The notes under the pieces: generated by a model
Seen by the model: the letters and a program-made list of their open reading frames with translations, nothing else
Databases searched by the model: none
Told to the model about the DNA's origin: nothing
Position numbers and translations under genes: made by a program
Assembly (NCBI RefSeq): GCF_003050745.1
Contig: NZ_QAOF01000012.1
Location: forward strand, 1-64,000
Reading direction: 5' to 3'
From: Sphingomonas sp. PP-CE-3G-477
GTDB lineage: Bacteria; Pseudomonadota; Alphaproteobacteria; Sphingomonadales; Sphingomonadaceae
Length of the DNA stretch: 64,000 nucleotides
In this document: piece after piece, positions 26,838 to 35,995 of the stretch
Layout of the letters: the number at the start of each line of letters is the position of its first letter
How positions within the stretch are numbered: position 1 is the first letter of the stretch

Positions 26838-28669
26838 GCTGGCACTCGTTTCGTATGCAATAATACCGCGGACAACGCCGCCGGTGTGATCCCACGCACC
26901 CGCGCCGCTGCCGCCAGCGACGTCGGCCGCGCCGCGCTCAGGCGGTCGATCATCTCGTTCGACAGACCCGGCACGCGGTCATAGGCAAGGTCCTCGGGCA
27001 AACGGATCGCCTCGTCGGCCCGCAACCGCGCGACCTCCTGCGCCTGCCGTTCGATATACGGTGCGTAGCGCGCGTCCTCTAACACTTCGTCAACGACTGC
27101 CGCCGGGATGCCTTCCGCCGCGTCCGGCGCGACGTGCGCGAGCTTGACCCCCTCAAACCGGAGCCAGTCGAACGCCGTCCGCCACGCACCATCTCGACCG
27201 ATCGCAACGCCCTGATCGGCAACCTCGGTAGCGGTCCGCTCACAATCGAGCGCCGACCGGAAGCGGGCACGGTCTTCGGCCAGTGCATGCTGATGTGCCA
27301 ACCGTTCGGGTCCAAGACACCCCGCCGCCTCCGCAATTCCACCCAGCCGCGTCTCGGCATTGTCCGCACGCAACGACAGCCGAAACTCGGCGCGTGCGGT
27401 CAGCATCCGATACGGCTCGGTCACCCCTTGCAGCGTGAGGTCGTCGATCATCACCCCAAGATAACTCGACGCGCGATCGAGGATCACCGGCGCCAGATCG
27501 CACGCATGTGCCGCCGCGTTGAGCCCAGCGACCAACCCCTGCCCCGCCGCTTCCTCATACCCGGTCGTACCGTTGATCTGCCCCGCGCAAAACACGCCCT
27601 CGATCGCACCCAGCGCAAGCCGCGTATCGAGCGCCCGCGGGTCGATATAATCATACTCCACCGCATAGCCGGGCATGGTCATCGTCACGCGCTCGAGCCC
27701 CGGAATGCTAGCCAGCATCGCCGCCTGAGCCTCGACCGGCAGCGACGTCGACAGCCCATTTGGATAAACTGTCGCATCGTCGAGGCCCTCGGGTTCGAGG
27801 AAAACCTGGTGCCCGTCGCGGTCACCGAACCGATGAACCTTGTCCTCGATCGACGGACAGTAACGCGGCCCCGCCGCCTCGATCGCACCGGTGAACAGGG
27901 GCGACCGATGGAATGCCTCGCGGATGATCACATGCGTCCGGTCGGTCGTGCGGGTGATGGCGCACGCGATCTGCGGAAGCGGGCGCGCGCGAGTCATCGG
28001 CGACATCGTCCAGGGATCGAGGTCCGACGGCTGTTCCGCAAGCGCACCCCAGTCAATCGTCCGACCATCGAGCCGCGGTGGCGTCCCCGTCTTGAGCCGC
28101 GCCATCGGCAGGTCCCGCACGCGCAACTGGTCGGCGAGTGGCTTGGCCGCACGCTCGCCAATCCGGCCCCCTTCCTCGCGGTCATCCCCCCGGAAAATCC
28201 GTCCGCCGAGGAACGTGCCGGTCGCTAGCACGACCGCTCGGGCCGCCACGATCGCGCCATCCGCCAGCACGACACCCGCCACGCGATCGCCGTCGAAATG
28301 CAACGCCGTCGCCTCGCCCTCGACGATCGACAGCCCTTCCGTGGCCGCAAGCATCGCCTGGATCGCACCGGAATAGAGACGGCGATCGGCTTGGATCCGA
28401 GGCCCCTGCACCGCCGAACCCTTGCTGCGATTGAGCATGCGATAGTGGATTGCAGCCGCATCGGCGGCGCGTCCGATCAGCCCGTCGAATGCGTCGACTT
28501 CGCGAACCATGTGCCCTTTGCCCAGGCCGCCTATCGCCGGATTGCACGACATCGCGCCAATATGCCGCGCGTCGAACGACACGATCGCAGTACGCGCGCC
28601 CCTCCGCGCCGCCGCGGCTGCGGCTTCGGTTCCGGCATGGCCACCGCCAACCACCACTACATCGAACAT
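26834..28669 (-). CDS. mnmG: tRNA uridine-5-carboxymethylaminomethyl modification enzyme MnmG
   Basis: FAD-dependent partner of MnmE that makes the cmnm5 group at U34 of several tRNAs. The Rossmann motif is [14 protein letters not shown] at the extreme N-terminus, followed by [19 protein letters not shown], and the family signatures [12 protein letters not shown] and [16 protein letters not shown]. The C-terminal MnmE-binding helices end in [15 protein letters not shown]. Length 611 aa. It lies 54 bp after mnmE, the gap holding a parS site. Confidence 0.96.
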   Translation of the reverse strand: MFDVVVVGGGHAGTEAAAAAARRGARTAIVSFDARHIGAMSCNPAIGGLGKGHMVREVDAFDGLIGRAADAAAIHYRMLNRSKGSAVQGPRIQADRRLYSGAIQAMLAATEGLSIVEGEATALHFDGDRVAGVVLADGAIVAARAVVLATGTFLGGRIFRGDDREEGGRIGERAAKPLADQLRVRDLPMARLKTGTPPRLDGRTIDWGALAEQPSDLDPWTMSPMTRARPLPQIACAITRTTDRTHVIIREAFHRSPLFTGAIEAAGPRYCPSIEDKVHRFGDRDGHQVFLEPEGLDDATVYPNGLSTSLPVEAQAAMLASIPGLERVTMTMPGYAVEYDYIDPRALDTRLALGAIEGVFCAGQINGTTGYEEAAGQGLVAGLNAAAHACDLAPVILDRASSYLGVMIDDLTLQGVTEPYRMLTARAEFRLSLRADNAETRLGGIAEAAGCLGPERLAHQHALAEDRARFRSALDCERTATEVADQGVAIGRDGAWRTAFDWLRFEGVKLAHVAPDAAEGIPAAVVDEVLEDARYAPYIERQAQEVARLRADEAIRLPEDLAYDRVPGLSNEMIDRLSAARPTSLAAAARVRGITPAALSAVLLHTKRVPA

Positions 28670-28707
28670 GTCACGGCCGTAGAACGCCGCGACCGACGCG
28701 TCAAAGA

Positions 28708-28723
28708 TGTTCCACGTGGAACA
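28708..28723. promoter_or_regulatory. parS site 2, between mnmE and mnmG
   Basis: Second perfect copy of TGTTCCACGTGGAACA. It abuts the mnmE stop codon and lies about 40 bp upstream of the mnmG start. Confidence 0.9.
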
Positions 28724-30001
28724 TCATTTCCCGATGCAGAAACGTCCGAACAGCGCGTCGAGCATTTCCCCGGTCGCGTCGAGCCCCAGCACGCCAGCAA
28801 GAATCGCGCGAGCCTGTCGGAGGTGTTCCGCGACGATAAGCGCGTCCGAGCTTCGATACCGAAGCGCCTCTACCGCCGAAGCGCACTGCCGACGCTGGTG
28901 TTGTTTCAATGCGATCTCATCGCCACGCGGCAGCATCGCAATCGCCCGCTGATGCAGTTCACCCCACAGGAAATCGAGCGATTCCCGGTCGTTCTGCGAG
29001 ACCGCCAATGTCCGACCAGACGGCAACTCTCGCCGCCCCGGCAGATCCGCGCGCGCATGAATCCAGATCGCATCGGCGCGGGACGGCGCGGTATCGGCCA
29101 GCCACATCACGATGTCCGCTGCGGCGAGCGCACCTTCCGCCCGCGTGACACCGATCGCCTCGATCGGGTCGAGCGTATCGATCAGACCCGCGGTATCGGT
29201 CAGCACATAGGCGACACCGTTCCGCGTCACCGGAACGTCGATCCGGTCGCGCGTCGTTCCCGAGATCGGCGAAACGATCGCCGCATCGCGCTCGCCGAGC
29301 AGGTTGAGCAACGTCGACTTGCCGCTGTTGGGTGGGCCGCCAATGACGACCCGCAGCCCATCCTTCAGCCGCTCGACCGGCGGGGCGTCGACCACTGCCT
29401 CGATCTGCGCCGCGAGCGCAGCGATCTCCGAGACGATCGCATCGAACGCCGCGGTATCGCTCGCGACGTCATCCTCGTCGGCGAAGTCGAGCATCGCCTC
29501 GATCCGCGCGGACAGCATCGCGACCGAGTCCATCCAGCCACGAACCGCCTGGCTCACCCGCCCCTCCGCCGCAGTCATCGCCGCTACCCGCTGGCTCTCG
29601 GTCTCGGCTTCGAGAAGATCGGCAAGCCCTTCGGCTTCGGTCAGGTCGATGCGGCCATTGGTCAGCGCGCGACGCGTGAACTCGCCCGGCTCGGCATGAC
29701 GAAGGCCGGGCATCCCCGACAACGCACGCTCCACCGCCGCAATCACTGCCCGACCACCGTGGCAGTGAAACTCGACAAGATCTTCGCCGGTAGCCGTCGC
29801 GGGTCCGGGAAACACGATGACCAACGCGCGATCGAGAAGCGCCCCATCGGTGTCCCGCAGTCCCCGGAGGCTGGCATGGCGCGGTGCCGGCAAAGGTCGC
29901 GCCAGCGCCTCGGCCGCAGCAAATGCCTGGGGCCCACTCACCCGAACGACAGCGATCGCCGCTGGCGGCCGTCCGCTCGATACCGCGAAAATCGTCTTCA
30001 C
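28724..30001 (-). CDS. mnmE: tRNA modification GTPase MnmE
   Basis: Potassium-dependent GTPase acting with MnmG. The N-terminal tetrahydrofolate domain starts TIFAVSSGRPPAAIAVVRVS; the G domain has a P-loop IGGPPNSGKSTLLNLLG at about residue 220, SGTTRDRIDVP (G2) and VLTDTAGLIDT (G3). The C-terminal FCIGK carries the conserved Cys. The usual NKxD (G4) position reads HARAD, so guanine recognition appears altered. At 425 aa it is slightly short. DUF6489 lies 7 bp upstream and mnmG 54 bp downstream, consistent with one operon. Confidence 0.94.
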   Translation of the reverse strand: MKTIFAVSSGRPPAAIAVVRVSGPQAFAAAEALARPLPAPRHASLRGLRDTDGALLDRALVIVFPGPATATGEDLVEFHCHGGRAVIAAVERALSGMPGLRHAEPGEFTRRALTNGRIDLTEAEGLADLLEAETESQRVAAMTAAEGRVSQAVRGWMDSVAMLSARIEAMLDFADEDDVASDTAAFDAIVSEIAALAAQIEAVVDAPPVERLKDGLRVVIGGPPNSGKSTLLNLLGERDAAIVSPISGTTRDRIDVPVTRNGVAYVLTDTAGLIDTLDPIEAIGVTRAEGALAAADIVMWLADTAPSRADAIWIHARADLPGRRELPSGRTLAVSQNDRESLDFLWGELHQRAIAMLPRGDEIALKQHQRRQCASAVEALRYRSSDALIVAEHLRQARAILAGVLGLDATGEMLDALFGRFCIGK

Positions 30002-30008
30002 GGGAAAC

Positions 30009-30242
30009 TCAGCCGCTTTTCGTCGCGCTGTCGAACAGGCGTTTCCACATCGCCATCCCCGCCTCGCCCATCGGCTGCCAGCCGCGCATCATCGATTCGA
30101 GCATCTCGGGCTTCATCTGGCCGTCCGGGATCGCCTCCATCATCATTGCGATATAGCGGTCGTGGATCGGCGTCAGGTCGGGCAGCCCGACCGCGCGGCG
30201 CGCTTCTTCGGGGGTGCATTCGATCTCGATATTCATCTTCAT
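30009..30242 (-). CDS. DUF6489 family small protein
   Basis: 77-aa cytoplasmic protein starting MKMNIEIECTPEEARRAVGL, followed by PDLTPIHDRYIAMMMEAIPD and a Met-rich helical C-terminus (EMLESMMRGWQPMGEAGMAM). The N-terminal phrase is typical of DUF6489 in alphaproteobacteria. It is the first gene of the mnmE operon, with start codon only 14 bp from that of divergent ogt. Function unknown; the Met-rich amphipathic half resembles phasin-like or membrane-edge proteins, which is only a guess. Confidence 0.82.
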   Translation of the reverse strand: MKMNIEIECTPEEARRAVGLPDLTPIHDRYIAMMMEAIPDGQMKPEMLESMMRGWQPMGEAGMAMWKRLFDSATKSG

Positions 30243-30256
30243 GTGACGCACCCTCG

Positions 30257-30769
30257 ATGACGCTTGAGCGGTCCATCGCGGCGCTGCATAGCGGGGGAAT
30301 GTATGCGCGCGATGCCGCCTCGATCGCAACGCCTATCGGTCTGGTCCGCGTGACCGGCACCGGGGACCGGATCGACGCGATCGATATCGGCGTGGATAAT
30401 GGTTCGACCAGCGATGCCCCCGCGATCGTGGAAGCACTCCGCCAGATCGACGCATATTTCGCCGGACGGCTGACCGAGTTCGATCTGCCACTAGCGCCCT
30501 CGCCTACCCCGCGCGGTGCCGACCTCCGCCAGGCAATCGTCGACATCGCCTACGGCACGACGGCCAGTTACGGCGAACTCGCCAAGGCGATCAGCTCCAG
30601 CCCGCGCGCGATCGGCCAGGCGTGCGCACGCAATCCCTTTCCGATCATCGTCCCCTGCCACCGAATCCTTGGAGCCGGCGGAGCGCTTGGTGCGTACTCC
30701 GCGGGGGAAGGCCCGATCACCAAATCCCGGCTGCTCGACCATGAGCGGCCGCCAGGAGGACTGCTATGA
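30257..30769 (+). CDS. ogt: methylated-DNA--protein-cysteine methyltransferase
   Basis: Suicide repair protein that removes O6-alkyl groups from guanine. The acceptor motif is IIVPCHRILGAGGALGAYS, preceded by the DNA-binding helix RAIGQACARNPFP (Arg finger) and the wing YGTTASYGELAKAI. The start at 30257 gives 170 aa with a degenerate N-terminal domain. Its stop overlaps the dienelactone hydrolase start by 4 bp. The pair runs against the direction of the surrounding genes. Confidence 0.93.
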   Translation: MTLERSIAALHSGGMYARDAASIATPIGLVRVTGTGDRIDAIDIGVDNGSTSDAPAIVEALRQIDAYFAGRLTEFDLPLAPSPTPRGADLRQAIVDIAYGTTASYGELAKAISSSPRAIGQACARNPFPIIVPCHRILGAGGALGAYSAGEGPITKSRLLDHERPPGGLL

Positions 30770-31467
30770 CGAACACTACCAAGATCGCCACGCTCGCGGG
30801 CGATGGCGAATTCATCGCGTATCGCGCGACTCCGGCAGGCACGCCAAAGGCGGCGATCGTCGTGATCCAGGAGATTTTCGGCGTGAACGCAGGGATCCGC
30901 CGCAAGTGCGATACGCTCGCCGAGGCCGGCTATCTCGCAATCGCGCCCGACCTGTTCTGGCGGCTGGAGCCCGGCATTGAGCTCGATCCTGACATCAAGC
31001 CCGAGTTCGACCGTGCGCTCGAACTGATGGGCCAGTTCGACCAGGACAAGGGTATCGCCGATATCGAGGCGAGCATCCGCGCGGTCCGGTCGGAACTCGG
31101 TGACGACACAAAGGTCGGCGTGGTCGGCTACTGCCTCGGCGGGCGCCTGGCGTTCATGACCGCGGCACGTACCGACGTCGATGCGAGCGTCGGCTATTAC
31201 GGCGTCGGGATCGACGGTCTGCTGGGCGAAAAGCATGCGATCGCACACCCGGTGCTGCTGCACGTGCCGGAGGAGGATCACTTCGTCGACAAGGACGCGC
31301 AGGCAGCGATGCACGCAGGACTCGACGATCATCCGAAGGTGACGATCTACGATTACGCGGGCGAGGATCACGGCTTCGCGACCGAGTTCGGCGAGCGTCG
31401 CTCGGATGCGTCGGCCAAGCTGGCGGACGAGCGGACGGCCAAGTTCTTCGCAGAGAATCTCGCCTAA
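30766..31467 (+). CDS. dienelactone hydrolase family protein
   Basis: Alpha/beta hydrolase of the dienelactone hydrolase family, 233 aa. The nucleophile is the Cys in VVGYCLGGRLAFM, the acid is probably Asp in PEEDHFVDKDA and the His is in GEDHGFATEFGERR. The opening AIVVIQEIFGVNAGIRRK contains the Glu that activates the Cys in this family. It is probably cytoplasmic. Context (ogt) gives no hint of the substrate; a role in aromatic ring-cleavage or detoxification is typical. Confidence 0.88.
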   Translation: MTNTTKIATLAGDGEFIAYRATPAGTPKAAIVVIQEIFGVNAGIRRKCDTLAEAGYLAIAPDLFWRLEPGIELDPDIKPEFDRALELMGQFDQDKGIADIEASIRAVRSELGDDTKVGVVGYCLGGRLAFMTAARTDVDASVGYYGVGIDGLLGEKHAIAHPVLLHVPEEDHFVDKDAQAAMHAGLDDHPKVTIYDYAGEDHGFATEFGERRSDASAKLADERTAKFFAENLA

Positions 31468-31474
31468 AACCCCT

Positions 31475-31571
31475 CCGTCACCCCGGACTAGTTCCGGGGT
31501 CCACGGTTCCGCGTACTCACGACTATCGAGCGTGCGGAACGGTGGATGCCGGAACCAGCCCGGCATGACGG
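31475..31571. repeat. palindromic repeat, family F
   Basis: Inverted repeat with outer arms CCGTCACCCCGG and CCGGCATGACGG and inner arms GGTTCCGC/GCGGAACGG. It is followed after 20 bp by a strong terminator in the gap between the dienelactone hydrolase and terC. Confidence 0.75.
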
Positions 31572-31590
31572 GGGTATGGACGGAGACATG

Positions 31591-31628
31591 AAAAAGGCCT
31601 CGCCGGACGATCCCGGCGAGGCCTTTTC
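31591..31628. terminator. bidirectional Rho-independent terminator
   Basis: Perfect 15-bp stem AAAAGGCCTCGCCGG/CCGGCGAGGCCTTTT with a six-base loop. A-run on one side and T-run on the other serve both convergent genes, the dienelactone hydrolase and terC. Confidence 0.92.
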
Positions 31629-31649
31629 CTTATCCCACTCGCACCGCGA

Positions 31650-32384
31650 TCAGCGCAGCAGCGAGATGATCCCGAGCGTCTCGCCGGTGCCGACCCAGCC
31701 CTCGTAGATCATCTTCAGCGCGACCACGAGGATCACCGCGAGGCCGATATATGCGATCCAGCGATACTTGTTGATGACGCGCGCGATATAGTTCGCCGCC
31801 AAGCCCATCATCGCGACCGACAGCAGCAGGCCGATGACGAGGATGCCGGGATGCTCGCGCGCCGCGCCGGCGACCGCCAGGACGTTGTCGAGGCTCATCG
31901 AGACGTCGGCGACCGCGACGGCCCAGGCCGCGCTCGCGAAACCCTTGGACGAGCGGATACCCGAACGCTCGTCGCCCTGGATCTCCTCGGAGCCTGCGTT
32001 CTCCGCGCCCTCGCGGATTTCGCGCCAGAACTTCCAGCTTACCCAGAGCAGCAGCAGACCGCCCGCGAAGATCAGCCCGACGATGCCCATCAGCCACGTC
32101 ACGATCAACGCGAAGAAGATGCGCAGCACCAGCGCGGCGCCGATGCCGATCAGGATGACCTTCTTGCGCTGGTCGGCGGGGAGGCCAGCGGCGAGTGCGC
32201 CGACGACGATCGCGTTGTCGCCCGCCAGGACGAGGTCGATCATCAGGACCGATCCGAACGCGGCGAGCGCCTTCGGGTCGCCGAGGTTGGAGAAGTCGGC
32301 GACGATATGCTGCCAGATTTCCAGCGGCGAGCCGGGGCCCGCGGTGCTCGATGCGGCGGCGGCCAGCATGGCGATGATACTCAA
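31650..32384 (-). CDS. TerC-family membrane protein
   Basis: Integral membrane protein of 244 aa with about seven helices. TerC hallmarks are two Asp-containing segments in helices: LIDLVLAGDNAIVVGALAAGL and AVADVSMSLDNVLAVAGAA. A charged cytoplasmic loop (about residues 120-150) separates the halves. Related proteins (YjbE, YkoY, Alx) export manganese or help metalate secreted enzymes. No ykoY or yybP riboswitch-like leader was recognised upstream. Confidence 0.88.
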   Translation of the reverse strand: MSIIAMLAAAASSTAGPGSPLEIWQHIVADFSNLGDPKALAAFGSVLMIDLVLAGDNAIVVGALAAGLPADQRKKVILIGIGAALVLRIFFALIVTWLMGIVGLIFAGGLLLLWVSWKFWREIREGAENAGSEEIQGDERSGIRSSKGFASAAWAVAVADVSMSLDNVLAVAGAAREHPGILVIGLLLSVAMMGLAANYIARVINKYRWIAYIGLAVILVVALKMIYEGWVGTGETLGIISLLR

Positions 32385-32458
32385 GATGTCAGCTCCCGGT
32401 GACGTGGGTCACCAGCGGCGAGCGATGGTGACGGATTATAGGGCGTTTAATAGCGAAA

Positions 32459-32490
32459 CGGCACGCGAAAGCCATTGCTCTCGCGTGCCG
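32459..32490 (-). terminator. hairpin downstream of rho
   Basis: 10-bp stem CGGCACGCGA/TCGCGTGCCG; read on the minus strand it is followed by a short T-run (GTTTCGC). Likely terminator of rho before the terC promoter. Confidence 0.6.
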
Positions 32491-32564
32491 CTTTGGTCTG
32501 CTTGGCGGACATGGGCAAAGCCCATGTCGTCGGTCGGGGCCCTGCCCCGCCGGCCGGATCGATG

Positions 32565-32595
32565 CGAGTCCCGCTGCAGCCTGCGGCGGGACTCG
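32565..32595 (-). terminator. hairpin directly after the rho stop codon
   Basis: 10-bp perfect stem CGAGTCCCGC/GCGGGACTCG starting 6 bp after the rho stop. No T-run, so it may protect the 3' end rather than terminate. Confidence 0.45.
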
Positions 32596-32600
32596 TTCGA

Positions 32601-33857
32601 TCACTGATTCATGGAATCGAAGAAATTCTCGTTGGTCTTCGAATCCTTCATCTTGTCGAGCAGGAATTCCATCGCGTCGATCGTGCCCATCTGCATCAGG
32701 ATGCGACGCAGGACCCACATTTTGCTGAGCTTGGCCTTGTCGACCAGCAGTTCTTCCTTGCGGGTACCCGACTTGCCGACGTCCAGCGCCGGGAAGATGC
32801 GCTTGTCCGCGACCTTGCGATCGAGCACGATTTCCGAGTTGCCGGTGCCCTTGAACTCCTCGAAGATCACCTCGTCCATGCGGCTGCCCGTATCGATCAG
32901 CGCGGTCGCGATGATCGAGAGCGAACCGCCCTCCTCGATGTTGCGTGCGGCGCCGAAGAAGCGCTTCGGACGCTGCAGCGCGTTCGCATCGACACCGCCG
33001 GTCAGGACCTTGCCCGACGACGGCACGACGGTGTTGTAGGCGCGCCCCAGACGCGTGATCGAGTCGAGCAGGATCACCACGTCCTTCTTGTGCTCGACCA
33101 GGCGCTTGGCCTTTTCGATCACCATTTCAGCGACTTGCACGTGGCGCTGCGCGGGTTCGTCGAAGGTCGAGCTGACCACCTCGCCCTTCACGCTGCGCTG
33201 CATGTCGGTGACTTCCTCAGGCCGCTCGTCGATCAGCAGGACGATCAGGAACACCTCGGGGTGATTGTCGGTGATCGCCTTGGCCATGTTCTGCAACATG
33301 ACCGTCTTGCCGACGCGCGGCGGCGCGACGATCAGCGTACGCTGGCCCTTGCCCTGCGGCGAGACGATGTCGATCACGCGCGCCGACTTGTCCTTGACGG
33401 TCGGATCGGCGGGATCGAGCGTCAGCTTGCTCTCGGGGTAGAGCGGCGTGAGGTTGTCGAAATTGACGCGGTGGCGGACAACGTCGGGGTCATCGAAATT
33501 GACGGCCGTGAGCTTCACCAGCGAGAAATAGCGTTCGCCGTCCTTCGGCCCGCGGATCTCGCCCTCGACCGTATCACCGGTGCGCAGGCCGAACTTACGG
33601 ACCTGGTTCGGCGAGATGTAGATGTCGTCCGGCCCCGCCAGATAGTTCGATTCCGGCGAGCGCAGGAAGCCGAAGCCGTCGGGCAGCACTTCGATCGTGC
33701 CGAGCCCCATGATCTGGTCGCCATTGTCCGCCTGAACCTTCAGGATCGCGAACAGCAGGTCCTGCTTGCGCAGCGTCGAGGCGCTCTCGACCCCCAGTTC
33801 CTCGGCCAGCTGGACCAGCTCGGCGGGTTTCTTTTTCTTCAGGTCTTTGAGATGCAT
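32601..33857 (-). CDS. rho: transcription termination factor Rho
   Basis: Hexameric RNA helicase that ends transcription. N-terminal helices ([16 protein letters not shown]) precede the cold-shock-like primary RNA site with [13 protein letters not shown]. The ATPase core has Walker [17 protein letters not shown], Walker [19 protein letters not shown] and the secondary RNA-site loop [21 protein letters not shown]. Length 418 aa is normal and all signatures are intact. Confidence 0.97.
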   Translation of the reverse strand: MHLKDLKKKKPAELVQLAEELGVESASTLRKQDLLFAILKVQADNGDQIMGLGTIEVLPDGFGFLRSPESNYLAGPDDIYISPNQVRKFGLRTGDTVEGEIRGPKDGERYFSLVKLTAVNFDDPDVVRHRVNFDNLTPLYPESKLTLDPADPTVKDKSARVIDIVSPQGKGQRTLIVAPPRVGKTVMLQNMAKAITDNHPEVFLIVLLIDERPEEVTDMQRSVKGEVVSSTFDEPAQRHVQVAEMVIEKAKRLVEHKKDVVILLDSITRLGRAYNTVVPSSGKVLTGGVDANALQRPKRFFGAARNIEEGGSLSIIATALIDTGSRMDEVIFEEFKGTGNSEIVLDRKVADKRIFPALDVGKSGTRKEELLVDKAKLSKMWVLRRILMQMGTIDAMEFLLDKMKDSKTNENFFDSMNQ

Positions 33858-34159
33858 GGGGATTTCCGGATAGCAATCAACGGGAGAACGCTCGGTCGGC
33901 GGTGCGCTTGGGAAGCGGAACTGGGCGAGACGAGTCTGCTGGAACCCACGACCGGGCAGGACGCCAGGAGGCCGTGTTGGGAGAAGGGGTTAGAATTGGG
34001 GGGCGGGTTAGTCAAGCGGCCCCTTCAATCCTCCCCCGCCAGGGGGAGGTGGCTGGCACTTGCCAGACGGAGGGGGAGGAAAGGACAACGGTTGTTGCGC
34101 GTTCCTCCCCCTCCGTCACCTCCGGCGACACCTCCCCCTGGCGGGGGAGGATCAGGAAG
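33858..34159. other. gene-free interval between hemJ and rho
   Basis: 302 bp without a supported gene. The rho promoter must lie in the part near 33858-34026, and a 125-bp family-C repeat fills the rest (separate entry). Nothing else was recognised. Confidence 0.5.
34028..34152. repeat. palindromic repeat, family C copy 1
   Basis: 125-bp inverted repeat. The outer arms are ATCCTCCCCCGCCAGGGGGA and TCCCCCTGGCGGGGGAGGAT; the inner arms pair GACGGAGGGGGAGGA with CCTCCCCCTCCGTC. A near-identical copy lies at 37430-37554 on the other side of the origin. Confidence 0.92.
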
Positions 34160-34621
34160 TCAGAACGGCTTAACGATCACAAGCACGACGATCAGCGTCA
34201 CCGCCAGCGCAGGCACCTCGTTCAGCATCCGCAACTGCTTCCCCGCCAGCGTCGGCTTCCCCGCGGCGAGCTTCTTCGCATAGCCGACCGCCCAGCCGTG
34301 ATATCCCGTCAGCAGAAATACGATCAGCAGCTTCAGGTGCAGCCACCCCAACCCCGGCGCGCCGTCCGCCAGCCCCAGGTTCAGCGCCAGCGCGATCCCC
34401 AGCACCCAGACGACGATCATCGCCGGTGTCAGGATGATGTGGCGGATCTTGCTCTCGCGCTCGATCCAGTTCGCCGCCTCGCTCGTGTTGCCGGCCGCCA
34501 GCGCCTCCTGATGATACACGAGATAGCGCGGCAGCATGAACAGCCCCGCCATCCAGAAGATCACGAAGATCAGATGCGCCGCCTTCACCCAGTCGTACGC
34601 AGCGCCCAGAAATCCGCTCAT
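34160..34621 (-). CDS. hemJ: protoporphyrinogen IX oxidase HemJ
   Basis: Membrane enzyme that oxidises protoporphyrinogen IX in heme synthesis. The 153-aa protein has four hydrophobic helices; the conserved His in helix 1 (VKAAHLIFVIFWMAGLFMLP), the RYLVYH motif and the LHLKLLIVFLLTGYHGW helix match HemJ. The start at 34621 overlaps the hemE stop by 4 bp, so hemE and hemJ are coupled. Confidence 0.93.
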   Translation of the reverse strand: MSGFLGAAYDWVKAAHLIFVIFWMAGLFMLPRYLVYHQEALAAGNTSEAANWIERESKIRHIILTPAMIVVWVLGIALALNLGLADGAPGLGWLHLKLLIVFLLTGYHGWAVGYAKKLAAGKPTLAGKQLRMLNEVPALAVTLIVVLVIVKPF

Positions 34622-35667
34622 GTCGTGCTCCTTACGCGGGCGATCAGCTGCTCGACATGCGCGATGGGCGTGTCGGGCAGGATGCCATGGCCTAGGTTGA
34701 AGACGTGCGGACGCTCGACGAACGCCGCCAGGATCCGGTCGATCGCCGCATCGAGATCCGCCCCGCCCGCGATCAACGCGAGCGGATCGAGATTGCCCTG
34801 CACCGGCATGTCCACGGGCAACGACGCGTGCGCCCAGACCGGATCGACCGTCTCGTCCAGCCCGATCGCATCGACCCCCGTCTCGCGCGCATAGGCCGGC
34901 AACTTGCCCCCTGCCCCCTTCGGAAAGCCGATGATCGGCACGCCGGGGCACCGCGCGTGGAGGCGCTCGACGATCGACGCGGTCGGCGCGATCACCCAGC
35001 GCTCGAACTGCGCAGGCGATAGCGACCCCGACCAGCTGTCGAACAGTTGCACCACATCGACACCGGCCTCGACCTGTCGCGCGAGATACTCGACCGTATT
35101 GTCCGCAATCGCATCGATGATCGCACCGAACGCCTCGGGGTCACGATACGCGAAACGCCGCGTCTCGGACTGGTCCTTCGAGCCCTTCCCCGCCACCATA
35201 TAGGTCGCGACCGTCCAGGGAGACCCCGCAAAGCCCAGGAACGTCGTCTCGGGAGGCAGTGCAGCCGCGACCTTCGCGACGGTGCCGTAGACCGGCTCCA
35301 GCCGCCCCATCACCGGCTGCAACCGATCGAGCGCATGGTCAACCAACGCCGGCTCGAGCCGTGGCCCCTCGCCGACCCCGAAGCTCAAATCCTGCCCGAG
35401 TGCCCAGGGGATCATCAGGATGTCCGAGAACAGGATGGATCCGTCGAACCCGAACCGACGGATGGGCTGGAGCGTGACTTCGGCCGCCGCGTCAGGATCG
35501 GTGGCGAGCGCGAGGAACCCGCCCTTCTCCGCACGCAGTTCGCGGTATTCGGCGAGATACCGCCCCGCCTGCCGCATGAGCCATAGCGGCGGTACGGCCT
35601 GACGCTCTCCGCGAAGAGTCGCCAGGAGAGGCTTGATGGGAGGCGAGTTGGGGATCGGATCGGTCAG
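34618..35667 (-). CDS. hemE: uroporphyrinogen decarboxylase, probable CTG start
   Basis: Decarboxylates uroporphyrinogen III to coproporphyrinogen III. Conserved segments: MRQAGRYLAEYRELR, ILFSDILMIPWALGQDLSF, GFAGSPWTVATYMVAGKGS, DVVQLFDSWSGSLSP. The first ATG (35577) lies inside the conserved N-terminal block; the family sequence continues upstream in frame as KPLLATLRGERQAVPPLWL to a CTG at 35667, which has AGAAGGG about 7 bp upstream. There is no ATG, GTG or TTG between that CTG and an in-frame stop further upstream. From the CTG the protein is 349 aa, the family length. The right end borders the origin. Confidence 0.9.
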   Translation of the reverse strand: MTDPIPNSPPIKPLLATLRGERQAVPPLWLMRQAGRYLAEYRELRAEKGGFLALATDPDAAAEVTLQPIRRFGFDGSILFSDILMIPWALGQDLSFGVGEGPRLEPALVDHALDRLQPVMGRLEPVYGTVAKVAAALPPETTFLGFAGSPWTVATYMVAGKGSKDQSETRRFAYRDPEAFGAIIDAIADNTVEYLARQVEAGVDVVQLFDSWSGSLSPAQFERWVIAPTASIVERLHARCPGVPIIGFPKGAGGKLPAYARETGVDAIGLDETVDPVWAHASLPVDMPVQGNLDPLALIAGGADLDAAIDRILAAFVERPHVFNLGHGILPDTPIAHVEQLIARVRSTT

Positions 35668-35995
35668 CGGAGCACCCTTCTTCTACTATAAGAAGATTCA
35701 AGAAATAGGTTGTTGCAGTGGTTGGGCGGTTGAACCCGGGACTTATGCGGTGATCCCCAAATTGCCAACAGCTTGACCCTCGCGCACCGCCACAAACGCG
35801 CTGATTCGATTCAAGGCTCCCCGTTACCCACAGCCTGTGGATAAAATCCGCCCCTGTGCGTGGCGGTGTGGATAGAATCGGTGTTATCCACGGCACACCC
35901 CTCGCTTGGCGAGGCGGACGAGTTACGCTAGCCGTTCTCCCCATGTTATCCACAGATTCACGCCCACAGGCCCGCCCGCTGGGGATAAAACGCCG
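35668..35995. other. oriC: chromosomal replication origin (oriC)
   Basis: Gene-free interval between hemE and ppsR, the site of the origin in Caulobacter. DnaA boxes matching TTATCCACA: perfect at 35946-35954 (forward) and 35836-35844 (reverse); one mismatch at 35824-35832 (TTACCCACA), 35867-35875 (reverse), 35884-35892 (TTATCCACG) and 35980-35988 (reverse). An AT-rich stretch at 35681-35715 beside hemE could be the unwinding element. Flanking genes are divergent, and parABS and dnaQ are close by. Confidence 0.88.

Noticed and set aside
26217..28723. Possible gidA/gidB-linked origin as in E. coli
   Set aside because: No cluster of DnaA boxes near mnmG or rsmG; the boxes cluster at 35824-35988 instead.
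28298..30256. Long rightward open frame antisense to mnmE and mnmG
   Set aside because: It is Arg/Pro/His-rich without recognisable domains and mirrors the codon pattern of mnmE; only its last 513 bp (ogt) are real. High-GC genes often leave open antisense frames.
35571..35577. ATG at 35577 as hemE start
   Set aside because: It falls inside the conserved family N-terminus (LWLMRQAGRY); sequence conservation continues upstream in frame.
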